A stretch of DNA of 64,000 bases from Mesorhizobium sp. AR10 (lineage in GTDB: Bacteria; Pseudomonadota; Alphaproteobacteria; Rhizobiales; Rhizobiaceae). The stretch is taken from contig NZ_CP080524.1 of NCBI RefSeq assembly GCF_024746795.1, positions 992,001-1,056,000 of the forward strand, given 5' to 3'. Below are positions 18,676 to 26,275 of the stretch, piece after piece. Every line of letters starts with the position of its first letter. Within the stretch, counting starts at the first letter, position 1. The notes beneath the pieces were generated by a model. It was not told the DNA's origin. It saw nothing but the letters and a program-made list of their open reading frames with translations, and ran no database searches. The translations under genes were made by a program, and so were the position numbers.

Positions 18676-19023
18676 CTACTCCACCAGATCGATCGTCTCG
18701 GTCGTCTTCTCCACGCAGATGAAGCAGCAATTGTCACACGGCTGGTCGTTGTCCGGGCCGACGCCGGCGGAGATGTTGTCCTGGCCGTTGACCCAGGCGC
18801 CGTAGCAGATGTTTTCGCCTGAATTGCAGGAGATCGGCACTGATTTCTGCGAGTTCGGCTCGATCAGGAACACCTGGTCGTCGCCCGGCCACACCGTCTT
18901 GCGGTCGCGGCTGAACAGCTCGACGGCCACCGATTGCTGCCGCAGGTTCTTCATGAAGAAGGCCATCTCGGCGGCATGGGTGGGGGTGGCGAGGAGAAGG
19001 GCAACAAGGGTGAGGCGAATCAT
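18676..19023 (-). CDS. small secreted Cys-rich protein, paralogue 2
   Basis: A 115-residue protein with a signal peptide (LVALLLATPTHAAE). It shares with paralogue 1 the blocks VWPGDD, PISCNSGENICYGAWV, GVGPDND and CDNCCFIC, the six-cysteine pattern, and a TETIDL end. Family not recognised. Probably an old tandem duplication, since both genes have the same strand and end next to repeats, and IS copies 2 and 3 lie between them. Confidence 0.82.
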   Translation of the reverse strand: MIRLTLVALLLATPTHAAEMAFFMKNLRQQSVAVELFSRDRKTVWPGDDQVFLIEPNSQKSVPISCNSGENICYGAWVNGQDNISAGVGPDNDQPCDNCCFICVEKTTETIDLVE

Positions 19024-19054
19024 GGCGTCGATCCAAAATCGATCACTCGCATGA

Positions 19055-19564
19055 TTAGCCGCTGACCACCACCTGCGGCGCCAGCCGCTTGATCGCCGCG
19101 ATCATGTCGGCGCCGCTCATGTCGAGCGAGGATATCTCCATATGGACGATGTTCCTGCCGAAGGGCAGCAAGCGGCCGAGCGCATTGGCCGGCGCGTACC
19201 TGATGGCCTTGGGTGGCTCCTCGGTCAGCTCGAAGCTGATCATCGCCGAGCCCTTGCCGGAGGTGAGGCGCACGCTGCGCACCTTCTCCCAGGGCACCAG
19301 CACGTCGCCGCCGCGCCGGTCGCGAAAGCCCTTGGCATCGATCACCACCTGGACGCTGGTGTCGAACGCACCGCGCGCGATGACCAGACCAAATCCCAGG
19401 CAGCCAAGCGCCAGCACCGTTACCCAAAGCACCCCACGGCCCGGCGCGCCTGACGCGAGCCCCTTGAGCGCGAAGAAGCCGAAGATCGCTGCGAGCAGGA
19501 ACGGCCCGAGCGCGGGAAAGATCTTCCCGATGGGGCTGTTGCGGAGGTCGATTGGGGCGGACAT
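19055..19564 (-). CDS. STM3941-like membrane protein with PH-like domain
   Basis: A 169-residue protein with two hydrophobic helices (about 16-33 and 43-63) followed by a soluble region: VVIDAKGFRDRR, then LVPWEKVRSVRL, a pattern of bacterial PH-like domain membrane proteins. Role unknown. It sits just upstream (minus strand) of the secreted paralogue 2, about 30 bases away, and may share its transcript. Confidence 0.72.
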   Translation of the reverse strand: MSAPIDLRNSPIGKIFPALGPFLLAAIFGFFALKGLASGAPGRGVLWVTVLALGCLGFGLVIARGAFDTSVQVVIDAKGFRDRRGGDVLVPWEKVRSVRLTSGKGSAMISFELTEEPPKAIRYAPANALGRLLPFGRNIVHMEISSLDMSGADMIAAIKRLAPQVVVSG

Positions 19565-19666
19565 GGGAAAAGTGAAGCGGAATGCGGGGGAGGTGTTGAG
19601 GGTGTTCTCTGTCCCGAAACTCTAGAAGGCGCGTTTGGTTCTACCGCGCCTTCTATCTTGAAACGA

Positions 19667-19879
19667 TCATTTTTCGAGCCGGCGGCAGAATCGGTCTAAC
19701 TGAGTTGCTGACCCACTTATCTCCAGCCCTTGCGCAGTTTTCTTGGCTGTGGCGCCAGCTGAAATTGCTGCGTTTCTTATGTTTCGTTCGATCACAGACG
19801 CGACGTCCAGTTGGACAGATTGCATCATCGAACGGGCGGACGAAAATGAACGGCCTTTATATTTGAACGAAATGCCCAT
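19667..19879 (-). CDS. small hypothetical protein, 70 aa
   Basis: Starts at ATG 19879 behind a perfect GGAGG. Sequence begins MGISFKYKGRSFSS and ends FCRRLEK; no domain recognised. It looks soluble, basic and helical. It is the third gene of a small minus-strand cluster (DUF1508, DUF2188, this) divergent from an XRE/ImmA pair. The frame upstream of the ATG overlaps the DUF2188 gene and is not used. Confidence 0.68.
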   Translation of the reverse strand: MGISFKYKGRSFSSARSMMQSVQLDVASVIERNIRNAAISAGATAKKTAQGLEISGSATQLDRFCRRLEK

Positions 19880-19889
19880 GGTGGCCTCC

Positions 19890-20114
19890 TTAGCCTTTGG
19901 GTAGATGCGGGTCGTGCCCGTGTGAATCGCGCTCGCGAATCTGGCCGTTCCGGCCATGCACGAGCAACTCCGTGCCTTGATTGCGGGCGATTCCGCGCCC
20001 GGCGTCGATTGCCGCCTTTTGGGTCTCGTGCACCGAAGACGCGCGTTGTGCGCCCGCACCCTTAACTGCCCAGCCGCCAGAATGTGGCACGACGTGTTGG
20101 TTACGCTTTGTCAT
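19890..20114 (-). CDS. DUF2188 family protein
   Basis: A 74-residue protein. The pattern NQHVVPHSGGWAVKGAGAQRAS, here seen as NQHVVPH then GGWAVKG, followed by TQKAAIDAGRGIARNQGTEL and HGRNGQIRERDSHG, is DUF2188, a small family of unknown role found in many proteobacteria and often beside DUF1508 proteins. ATG 20114 follows AAGGA. Probably cotranscribed with its two neighbours. Confidence 0.8.
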   Translation of the reverse strand: MTKRNQHVVPHSGGWAVKGAGAQRASSVHETQKAAIDAGRGIARNQGTELLVHGRNGQIRERDSHGHDPHLPKG

Positions 20115-20173
20115 TTTCAATTCCTTATCTGAAAGTTGACCCCGGTGCCGGTTGGCGCCGGGTGTCACCACCA

Positions 20174-20554
20174 CTAAGCAGCTTTCGAAGACGTCTCATC
20201 GTCAACCGGCGCGCCGGCTGCATTGTATTTTACGGATTCGGCGCAGCTCTTGGCGTTGTGCTTCGCCGTGTACTCCTCCGACCACACCAGCGTTTCACCG
20301 TTCTGCGCCTTGAAACGGATGAAATACTGGTTGTCCTTGGAGAGTAGGATTTCGAAGCGAGCGCCGGTCGTCGCCTCGCCGATGGTCGTATCGACGATCG
20401 GGGCATAGAGCGCGTTCGCTTTGACCGAATTGATACAGTTCTGAGCGCTGGCCTTCGCGGTGTAATTTTCCGACCAAACCATCACCTGACTGCCGTACAC
20501 AAACTGGACGCGGTACTGGCCATTCGCGGCGTCCTTGATTTTGAAACGGTACAT
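20174..20554 (-). CDS. tandem DUF1508 (YegP-type) protein
   Basis: A 126-residue protein made of two DUF1508 repeats of about 55 residues. Each has a strand-rich block (GQYRVQFVYG; NQYFIRFKAQNGE) followed by VWSENYTAK or VWSEEYTAK and A.. C..SVK.NA. Family role unknown; YegP of E. coli is of the same fold. GGAGAGGG precedes the ATG. First gene of the divergent cluster next to the XRE gene, so it may be under the same control. Confidence 0.85.
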   Translation of the reverse strand: MYRFKIKDAANGQYRVQFVYGSQVMVWSENYTAKASAQNCINSVKANALYAPIVDTTIGEATTGARFEILLSKDNQYFIRFKAQNGETLVWSEEYTAKHNAKSCAESVKYNAAGAPVDDETSSKAA

Positions 20555-20641
20555 TTCCCTCTCCTTTCAAAGTGAGGAAGATTGCATTGGATATCCGCCT
20601 TGGGAGGTCGAATGTCCGACGCTCTCATGTCACGTATCCTG

Positions 20642-20672
20642 TTGTCAAGATAGCTGACGACAGTATATCTGT
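20642..20672 (+). promoter_or_regulatory. candidate promoter/operator of the XRE-ImmA pair
   Basis: TTGTCA (20642-20647) and TATATC (20664-20669) are 16 bases apart. A short palindrome, ACAG-TATAT-CTGT (20660-20672), overlaps the -10 box. It could be an autoregulatory site for the XRE protein, and lies between two divergent units. Confidence 0.42.
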
Positions 20673-20750
20673 TGAAAGATCGCGTACGAATCCTTGACGC
20701 AAATCAGGTTCGAAGATATGCTCGCGTCGCCAGCGCGAAGGGGTATGCTC

Positions 20751-21062
20751 ATGTCCGAGGAATTATATACTGAGATCGGAAAGAGGATAAGGAGCATCAG
20801 GGAGGACAAACTTCGGGCAACTCAAGAAGATATTGCGAAGAGGCTTGGGATTTCGCGCCCGTCTGTGGCCAATTTTGAGAACGGCAAGCAGCAGATGACC
20901 GTAGCTCAGCTGATGTCGTTCTCTAATGTACTTGGGGTTTCTCCCATAGATCTTCTGCCCTTGGTTGAGAGCAAAACCGGGTCCGAACGATTGTCACGAT
21001 CCCTACCTAGCCATTTTGACCCGAAACTTCGTGCATGGGTGGACACCCTGCAAGGCCGCTAA
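20751..21062 (+). CDS. XRE-family helix-turn-helix regulator
   Basis: A 103-residue protein from ATG 20751 (AAGGGG 7 bases upstream; a TTG at 20694 would add 19 residues). The HTH is at about residues 8-65: IGKRIRSIRE, then ATQEDIAKRLGISRPSVANFENGKQQMT. Paired with a downstream ImmA/IrrE peptidase three bases past its stop, the arrangement seen in ImmR-ImmA of ICEBs1 and in many toxin-antitoxin-like and phage repressor loci, where the peptidase cleaves the repressor. Base composition is lower in GC than the surroundings, which suggests transfer. Confidence 0.9.
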   Translation: MSEELYTEIGKRIRSIREDKLRATQEDIAKRLGISRPSVANFENGKQQMTVAQLMSFSNVLGVSPIDLLPLVESKTGSERLSRSLPSHFDPKLRAWVDTLQGR

Positions 21063-21064
21063 AC

Positions 21065-21625
21065 ATGAAATCTCCGAAACTTTGGCTCAGGGCAGAGCAG
21101 GTACAGAAGATTCGTAAGACTGCTCTAGAACTGCTTCGAAGAGTTCATTACGTCGGCGGTGTTGTGCCGGTTGATCGTGCCGCACATGAACTTGGGGCGT
21201 CTATCCGCTATGCGCCCTACGATGGTGAACTGGCGGGAATGCTTATTCGAAACGGAAGCGAATCTATCATCGCGGTCAATTCTGCCCATCATAAGAACCG
21301 TCAGAGATTCACTATCGCTCATGAATGTGGGCACCTATGCCTGCACTCTGACAATCTATATGTGGATAAGAACTTCTTTGTACTCAATCGAGACGATCGA
21401 TCTTCGAACGCCGATGACATAAAAGAGATAGAGGCCAACCAATTTGCCGCTGAATTGCTAATGCCGTTCCCAAATATTTTTCGGGATTTGAGATCAAGTA
21501 AAATTGACCTTGAGGACGAACAGCAGATATCAAATGTCGCTAAGCTGTACGGCGTAAGCGTCCAAGCCATGACATATCGGGTTGCTAACTTGTTTATGAT
21601 CCAGCGGGTTGAGCGACCCAAATAG
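21065..21625 (+). CDS. ImmA/IrrE family metallo-endopeptidase
   Basis: A 186-residue protein with the zinc motif HECGH in FTIAHECGHLCLH (about residues 93-105) and a downstream glutamate region EIEANQFAAELLMP, the third ligand block of the family. It ends with a short winged region (VAKLYGVSVQAMTYRV). Starts two bases after the XRE stop, so the two are translated together. Expected role: cleavage of the XRE repressor in response to an unknown signal. AT-richer than the flanks. Confidence 0.9.
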   Translation: MKSPKLWLRAEQVQKIRKTALELLRRVHYVGGVVPVDRAAHELGASIRYAPYDGELAGMLIRNGSESIIAVNSAHHKNRQRFTIAHECGHLCLHSDNLYVDKNFFVLNRDDRSSNADDIKEIEANQFAAELLMPFPNIFRDLRSSKIDLEDEQQISNVAKLYGVSVQAMTYRVANLFMIQRVERPK

Positions 21626-21716
21626 CCGACTCAAAACCAGCAGAACACTATTCTGCGGCTCCAGTGCTGTGCGCCGCGTAGATACCCGACGAGTCACCAC
21701 ACTGCCGCAACCCCCG

Positions 21717-21786
21717 GGGTGGGACCCGCTGCCTCCGGCAGCTCCCACCCGGACTTGCGCTCGCATCGACCCACCGGGTCGATGCG
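21717..21786. terminator. double hairpin between convergent immA and lepA
   Basis: Two strong stem-loops: GGGTGGGA pairs with TCCCACCC (21717-21750, with an inner GCTGCC/GGCAGC), and CGCATCGACCC pairs with GGGTCGATGCG around ACC (21762-21786). No T tract follows, so the function as terminator is an inference from position between convergent genes. Confidence 0.5.
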
Positions 21787-21807
21787 TTCGGCCAGAGGCC
21801 GGACCGC

Positions 21808-23613
21808 TTAGTCCCCCATCTTCAGCGCCTGAATAAAAGCCTCCTGCGGGATATCCACCTTGCCGAACTGCCGCATGCGCTTCTTGCCCTCTTTCTGCTT
21901 GTCGAGCAGCTTGCGCTTGCGCGAGACGTCGCCGCCATAGCACTTGGCGGTGACATCCTTGCGCAGCGCCGAGATGGTCTCGCGGGCGATGACCTTGCCG
22001 CCGATGGCAGCCTGGATCGGGATCTTGAACAGATGGTTCGGGATCAGCTCCTTCAGCTTCTCGCACATCTGGCGGCCGCGCTTTTCGGCCGCCGTGCGGT
22101 GGACCAGCATCGACAGCGCGTCGACCGGCTCCTCGTTGACCAGGATCGACATCTTCACCAGGTCGCCTTCCTTGTAGTCGGTCAGGTGATAGTCGAAGGA
22201 AGCGTAGCCCTTGGAGATCGACTTCAACCGGTCGTAAAAATCGAAGACCACCTCGTTGAGCGGCAGGTCGTAGATGAGCATGGCGCGCTTGCCGACATAG
22301 GACAGGTCGGCCTGGATGCCGCGCCTATCCTGGCAGAGCTTCAGGATGCCGCCGAGATAGTCGTCCGGCGAAAGGATGGTGGCGCGGATCCATGGCTCCT
22401 CGATGGCTGAAATCTTGACCACGTCGGGCATGTCGGCCGGGTTGTGCAGTTCCTTCATCGAGCCGTCGGTCAACAGCAGCCGGTAGACGACCGAGGGCGC
22501 GGTGGCGATGAGGTCGAGGTTGAACTCGCGCTCCAGCCGCTCCTGGATGATTTCCAGATGCAAGAGGCCAAGGAAGCCGCAGCGATAGCCGAAGCCGAGC
22601 GCGGCACTGGTTTCCATCTCATAGGAGAAGCTGGCGTCGTTGAGGCGCAATTTGCCGACGGCGGCGCGCAGATCCTCGAAATCGGCGGCGTCGACCGGGA
22701 ACAGGCCGCAGAACACCACCGGCTGCGCCGGCTTGAAGCCGGGCAGCGCCTTTGCCGTCTGGCGCTTGTCCTCGGTGATGGTGTCGCCGACGCGGGTGTC
22801 GGCCACTTCCTTGATCGAGCCGGTGAAGAAGCCGAACTCGCCGGGGCCGAGCTCGTCGACATTGATGCGGGCCGGCGTGAACACGCCGGTGCGCTCGACC
22901 AGGTGCTTGGCGCCGGTGCCCATCATGCGGATGGTCTGGCCCTTCTTCAGCACGCCGTCGATGATGCGCACCAGCACGATGACGCCGAGATAGGCGTCGT
23001 ACCAGCTATCGACCAGCATGGCTTTCAAAGGAGCGGTCGCATCGCCTTCGCGCGGCGGCGGCAATTGGTGGACGATGGCCTCCAGCACATCGGGAATGCC
23101 CAGGCCGGTCTTGGCCGAGATCAGCACGGCGTTGGAGGCGTCGATGCCGATGACTTCCTCGACCTGCTCGCGGATGCGCTCGGGCTCGGCGGCTGGCAGG
23201 TCGACCTTGTTCAGCACCACGACGATCTCGTGGTTGTTGTCGATAGCCTGGTAGACATTGGCCAGCGTCTGCGCCTCGACGCCCTGGCTCGCGTCGACGA
23301 CCAGCAGCGAACCCTCGCAGGCGGCGAGCGACCGCGACACTTCATAGGCGAAGTCGACATGGCCGGGCGTGTCGATCAAATTGAGGATATAGTCCTCGCC
23401 ATTGTTGGCGCGGTATTTCAGCCGCACCGTCTGCGCCTTGATGGTGATGCCGCGCTCGCGCTCGATGTCCATCGAGTCCAGCACCTGCTCCTTCATGTCG
23501 CGCAGCTCCAGCCCGCCGGTGGACTGGATCAGCCGGTCGGCAAGCGTGGATTTGCCATGGTCGATATGGGCGACGATGGAGAAATTGCGGATATGGTCGA
23601 GGGGCGTGCTCAT
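21808..23613 (-). CDS. lepA: elongation factor 4 (back-translocase)
   Basis: A 601-residue translational GTPase. G1 reads AHIDHGKST (residues 15-23), G2 region [12 protein letters not shown]3 DTPGHVDF, G4 NKVD. The C-terminal EF4-specific domain ([12 protein letters not shown] region, [15 protein letters not shown]) identifies LepA rather than EF-G. Binds stalled 70S ribosomes. Start ATG 23613 gives the family length of about 600. A REP-B cassette with a DUF559 gene follows upstream of it. Confidence 0.97.
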   Translation of the reverse strand: MSTPLDHIRNFSIVAHIDHGKSTLADRLIQSTGGLELRDMKEQVLDSMDIERERGITIKAQTVRLKYRANNGEDYILNLIDTPGHVDFAYEVSRSLAACEGSLLVVDASQGVEAQTLANVYQAIDNNHEIVVVLNKVDLPAAEPERIREQVEEVIGIDASNAVLISAKTGLGIPDVLEAIVHQLPPPREGDATAPLKAMLVDSWYDAYLGVIVLVRIIDGVLKKGQTIRMMGTGAKHLVERTGVFTPARINVDELGPGEFGFFTGSIKEVADTRVGDTITEDKRQTAKALPGFKPAQPVVFCGLFPVDAADFEDLRAAVGKLRLNDASFSYEMETSAALGFGYRCGFLGLLHLEIIQERLEREFNLDLIATAPSVVYRLLLTDGSMKELHNPADMPDVVKISAIEEPWIRATILSPDDYLGGILKLCQDRRGIQADLSYVGKRAMLIYDLPLNEVVFDFYDRLKSISKGYASFDYHLTDYKEGDLVKMSILVNEEPVDALSMLVHRTAAEKRGRQMCEKLKELIPNHLFKIPIQAAIGGKVIARETISALRKDVTAKCYGGDVSRKRKLLDKQKEGKKRMRQFGKVDIPQEAFIQALKMGD

Positions 23614-23670
23614 GCCGGGCGCTTTAGCAGGGGCGGGTTGCAGGGGCAAGCGGGGCGGGGGCGCCCTTCC

Positions 23671-23728
23671 CTTCTCCCCTTGTGGGAGAAGGTGGATCGG
23701 CGCGCAGCGCCGAGACGGATGAGGGGTG
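23671..23728. repeat. REP-B unit 3, left arm
   Basis: A 58-bp arm: palindrome CTTCTCCCC/GGGAGAAGG with intact apex, inner hairpin GGCGCG-CGCGCC-type, then GAGACGGATGAGGGGTG. The next bases (CTCCAGCTTGGCG) match the spacer starts of REP-B units 1 and 2. Its inverse is at 24168-24217. Confidence 0.88.
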
Positions 23729-23760
23729 CTCCAGCTTGGCGTCGACGAGAGACGGAGCCG

Positions 23761-24132
23761 TCAACGCCACGGCTGCAAGCTCGCATCTCTTGCATAGGCG
23801 ATGATCGTATCGCAGACGGCGTTCAAGTCTCTCAGGACATCTTCGTTCCAGAAACGCAGCACGCGAAAGCCCATCGCTTTCAACTCAACCCCGCGGATGC
23901 GGTCGGAGTCCGAGTCCGCGTGCTGGCTGCCGTCGATCTCAATGATCAATCCGGCTTCGAGGCAGACAAAATCAGCGATGTACTTTCCGACAGGCACCTG
24001 TCGCCGGAATTTTATCCGATCGAGCCTGCGGTCACGCAGTTCATGCCACAGTCTGTCTTCCGCTTCCGTCATGTCGCGCCGAAGGGAGCGGGCAAAGCTA
24101 CGTTTGGCTGGCGGGACTGGCTGGTGTGGCAT
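23761..24132 (-). CDS. DUF559 endonuclease-like protein 2, inside REP-B pair
   Basis: A 123-residue single-domain DUF559 protein: RRQVPVGKYIADFVCLEAG, LIIEIDGSQH and FRVLRFWNEDV carry the PD-(D/E)XK-like core. Similar throughout to the copy at 15186 but clearly diverged. Its start ATG (24132) is about 35 bases from the right REP-B arm and its stop about 30 from the left arm, so the arms and gene form a cassette of about 550 bp. Substrate unknown. The location inside a repeat rather than in an operon is the point of interest. Confidence 0.88.
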   Translation of the reverse strand: MPHQPVPPAKRSFARSLRRDMTEAEDRLWHELRDRRLDRIKFRRQVPVGKYIADFVCLEAGLIIEIDGSQHADSDSDRIRGVELKAMGFRVLRFWNEDVLRDLNAVCDTIIAYARDASLQPWR

Positions 24133-24167
24133 TGGCGTAGATTAACCAGCCGTTGCACTCCGTCCAA

Positions 24168-24217
24168 CACCCCTCATCCGTCTCGGCGCTGCGCGCCGAT
24201 CCACCTTCTCCCACAAG
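24168..24217. repeat. REP-B unit 3, right arm (apex interrupted by IS copy 4)
   Basis: Inverted copy of the left arm, identical over about 50 bp. The spacer before it ends TCCGTCCAA as in units 1 and 2. The palindrome is split at its apex by IS copy 4 and continues at 25389-25402 (ACAAG then GGGAGAAGG). Confidence 0.88.
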
Positions 24218-25388
24218 GGGCCTGTTGCAAAATTGGCTGGTTGTGATTCCCTGTTTTTGACAGGAGGATCGTTCGATGACGACGAAGCCGAGCGGGCAGT
24301 TCAGTTTTGTGGAGGCTCTGCTTCCGCAGGGTCTTGGTCGGAGCGGGCGGCTGGACCGGCTGTCGTCGCTTGTGAAGTGGTATCGCTTCGAGAAGATCCT
24401 GGCGCGGCTGCGCTCGCCCGGCGGCCCGGGCCGTCCTGCCTACAGTTCGCTGGTGATGTTCAAGGCACTGCTTCTGCAGTCCTTGTACGGGCTGTCGGAC
24501 AGCGAGTTGGAGGAGGCGCTCGCCGATCGGCTGTCGTTTCGGCGCTTCGTCGGCCTGACGCTCGAGGAGACGGTGCCCGACCACACCACGCTCAACCGCT
24601 TTCGCAATCTTCTCGTCGAGGCCGGGCTTCTGGAGAAGCTGTTCGGCGAACTGGACCATCAGCTGGACAAGGCGGGGCTGATCCTGCGGCGCGGCACGAT
24701 GCTCGACGCCACCGTTATCGAGACGGCAGCGGCACGGCCGCCCAGTGGAGCGGCGCAAGAGGCCGGCGAGGCTGGCGATCCCGATGCCGGCTTCACGCGC
24801 CGGCAGGGCAAGCCTGGCTCCTCCTATGGCTACAAGGCGCATGTCGGCGTCGACCAGGGGTCCGGCCTGATCCGCCGGGTGAGGACGACGGCGGCCAACG
24901 TCAACGACACGGTGGAAGCAGACCATCTCATCTGTGGCGACGAAGGCGCGGTGTTGGCGGATGCGGCCTATCATACCAAGGCGCGCGAGTTGTCGCTGAA
25001 GGAGCGTGGGATCAAGCCGCGGCTGATGCGGCGGGCCAACAAGCATCATCCGCAATTGCCGGCGCGCCTGCAGCGCTTCAACCGGCTGATCGCGCGGCAG
25101 CGTTTCGCTGTCGAGACCACCTTTGCCACATGGAAGAACCGCATGCGGCTTCGCGCCATCCGCTATCGCGGCTTGGCCAAGGCGGCTGGGCAGGTTCTCA
25201 TCGCCGTCATGGCCTTCAACATGCGCCGCTGGGTGACGCTGGCGACCTGATCCAGGGCCGCACTGCGCCCGAAATCCGCCCAACACGCCAAACCCTAACC
25301 CATCCGGCGACAGGCCCGCGCCGAAGGGCACTCCGAATTGGCCCTTACTTCTCCTCTTGCCCTCCCACCCTAGTAACGCAACAGGCCC
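24218..25388 (+). mobile_element. IS5-family insertion sequence, copy 4 (1171 bp)
   Basis: GGGCCTGTTGC ends with a perfect 5-bp duplication ACAAG (24213-24217 and 25389-25393). Removal restores CTTCTCCC, ACAAG, GGGAGAAGG, identical to the intact apex at 12951-12972. Long subtype, as copy 3. It ends about 160 bases upstream of msrA and reads towards it. Confidence 0.95.
24276..25250 (+). CDS. IS5-family transposase (copy 4)
   Basis: A 324-residue intact DDE transposase of the long subtype (three extra residues near 164), with Ser at position 6 as in copies 1 and 2. Read-through from this gene could reach msrA, since both face the same way. Confidence 0.95.
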   Translation: MTTKPSGQFSFVEALLPQGLGRSGRLDRLSSLVKWYRFEKILARLRSPGGPGRPAYSSLVMFKALLLQSLYGLSDSELEEALADRLSFRRFVGLTLEETVPDHTTLNRFRNLLVEAGLLEKLFGELDHQLDKAGLILRRGTMLDATVIETAAARPPSGAAQEAGEAGDPDAGFTRRQGKPGSSYGYKAHVGVDQGSGLIRRVRTTAANVNDTVEADHLICGDEGAVLADAAYHTKARELSLKERGIKPRLMRRANKHHPQLPARLQRFNRLIARQRFAVETTFATWKNRMRLRAIRYRGLAKAAGQVLIAVMAFNMRRWVTLAT

Positions 25389-25546
25389 ACAAGGGGAGAA
25401 GGGAGGAAGGTGCGCAATCACGAAGCGGTGAGCACTGTAACGAAACCCCACATGGCGGCGAAGTGTGGGTAGGACCGGCGCACGGCAAAGTGACACGCCG
25501 GCGCCCCTATATGTCGTATAGTCAAACACCATTTGGGAGATCAGAC

Positions 25547-26275
25547 ATGACCGGATCCGCAAAACGATCGGCAAGCTTTGCCAAGGGCGCGCTTGCAGCC
25601 CTCATCCTGGCGGCGGCGGGTGCTGCCTTCTGGCAGAGCCCTGCGATCTCGGCCGAGGATGCGGTGGTGATCCCGCCGCCGGCGATCGACGAGAAGGCCT
25701 CCAGCGGCACCGAAAAGGCGATCTTTGCCGGCGGCTGCTTCTGGGGCGTGCAGGGGGTGTTCCAGCACGTCAAGGGCGTGACCAGCGCTGTCTCCGGCTA
25801 TGCCGGCGGGACCAAGGACACCGCGGTCTACGAGACTGTCGGCAGCGGCCGCACCGGCCATGCCGAAGCCGTCGAGATCACCTATGAGCCGTCCAAGATC
25901 ACCTATGGCCAGCTGCTGCAGGTGTATTTCTCGGTGGCGCACAACCCGACGCAGCTGAACTACCAGGGCCCGGACAGGGGCACGCAGTATCGCTCGACGA
26001 TCTTTGCCGAAAACGACGCGCAAAAGAAGATCGCCGAGAGCTACATCGCCCAGCTCGACCAGGCCAAGGTGTTCGCCAAGCCGATCGTGACCACGCTGGA
26101 GACGGGGAAAACCTTCTACCAGGCCGAGGACTACCACCAGGACTTTTTGACCCTGAACCCGACCTATCCCTACATCGTCTACAACGACCTGCCCAAGGTG
26201 GCGAATTTGAAGCAGCTGTTTCCGACGCTGTATAGCGACAAGCCGGTGCTGGTGCTGGCGGCGAACAAGAGCTGA
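25547..26275 (+). CDS. msrA: peptide-methionine (S)-S-oxide reductase, exported form
   Basis: A 242-residue MsrA. An N-terminal hydrophobic segment (about 12-36, ending SPAISAED) suggests export or membrane anchoring, so it probably repairs oxidised methionine in periplasmic proteins. The catalytic motif GCFWG has Cys64; GYAGG, GRTGHAEAVE and FSVAHNPTQLNYQGPDRG are standard MsrA blocks. GGGAG precedes the ATG at 25547. An open frame continues far upstream into the IS but has no start signal. No msrB is fused or adjacent. Confidence 0.94.
   Translation: MTGSAKRSASFAKGALAALILAAAGAAFWQSPAISAEDAVVIPPPAIDEKASSGTEKAIFAGGCFWGVQGVFQHVKGVTSAVSGYAGGTKDTAVYETVGSGRTGHAEAVEITYEPSKITYGQLLQVYFSVAHNPTQLNYQGPDRGTQYRSTIFAENDAQKKIAESYIAQLDQAKVFAKPIVTTLETGKTFYQAEDYHQDFLTLNPTYPYIVYNDLPKVANLKQLFPTLYSDKPVLVLAANKS

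Noticed and set aside
21626..21716. Possible tRNA or tmRNA fragment (attachment site) after the ImmA gene
   Set aside because: ACTCAAAACC looked like an anticodon loop, but no acceptor or T-arm pairing could be built.
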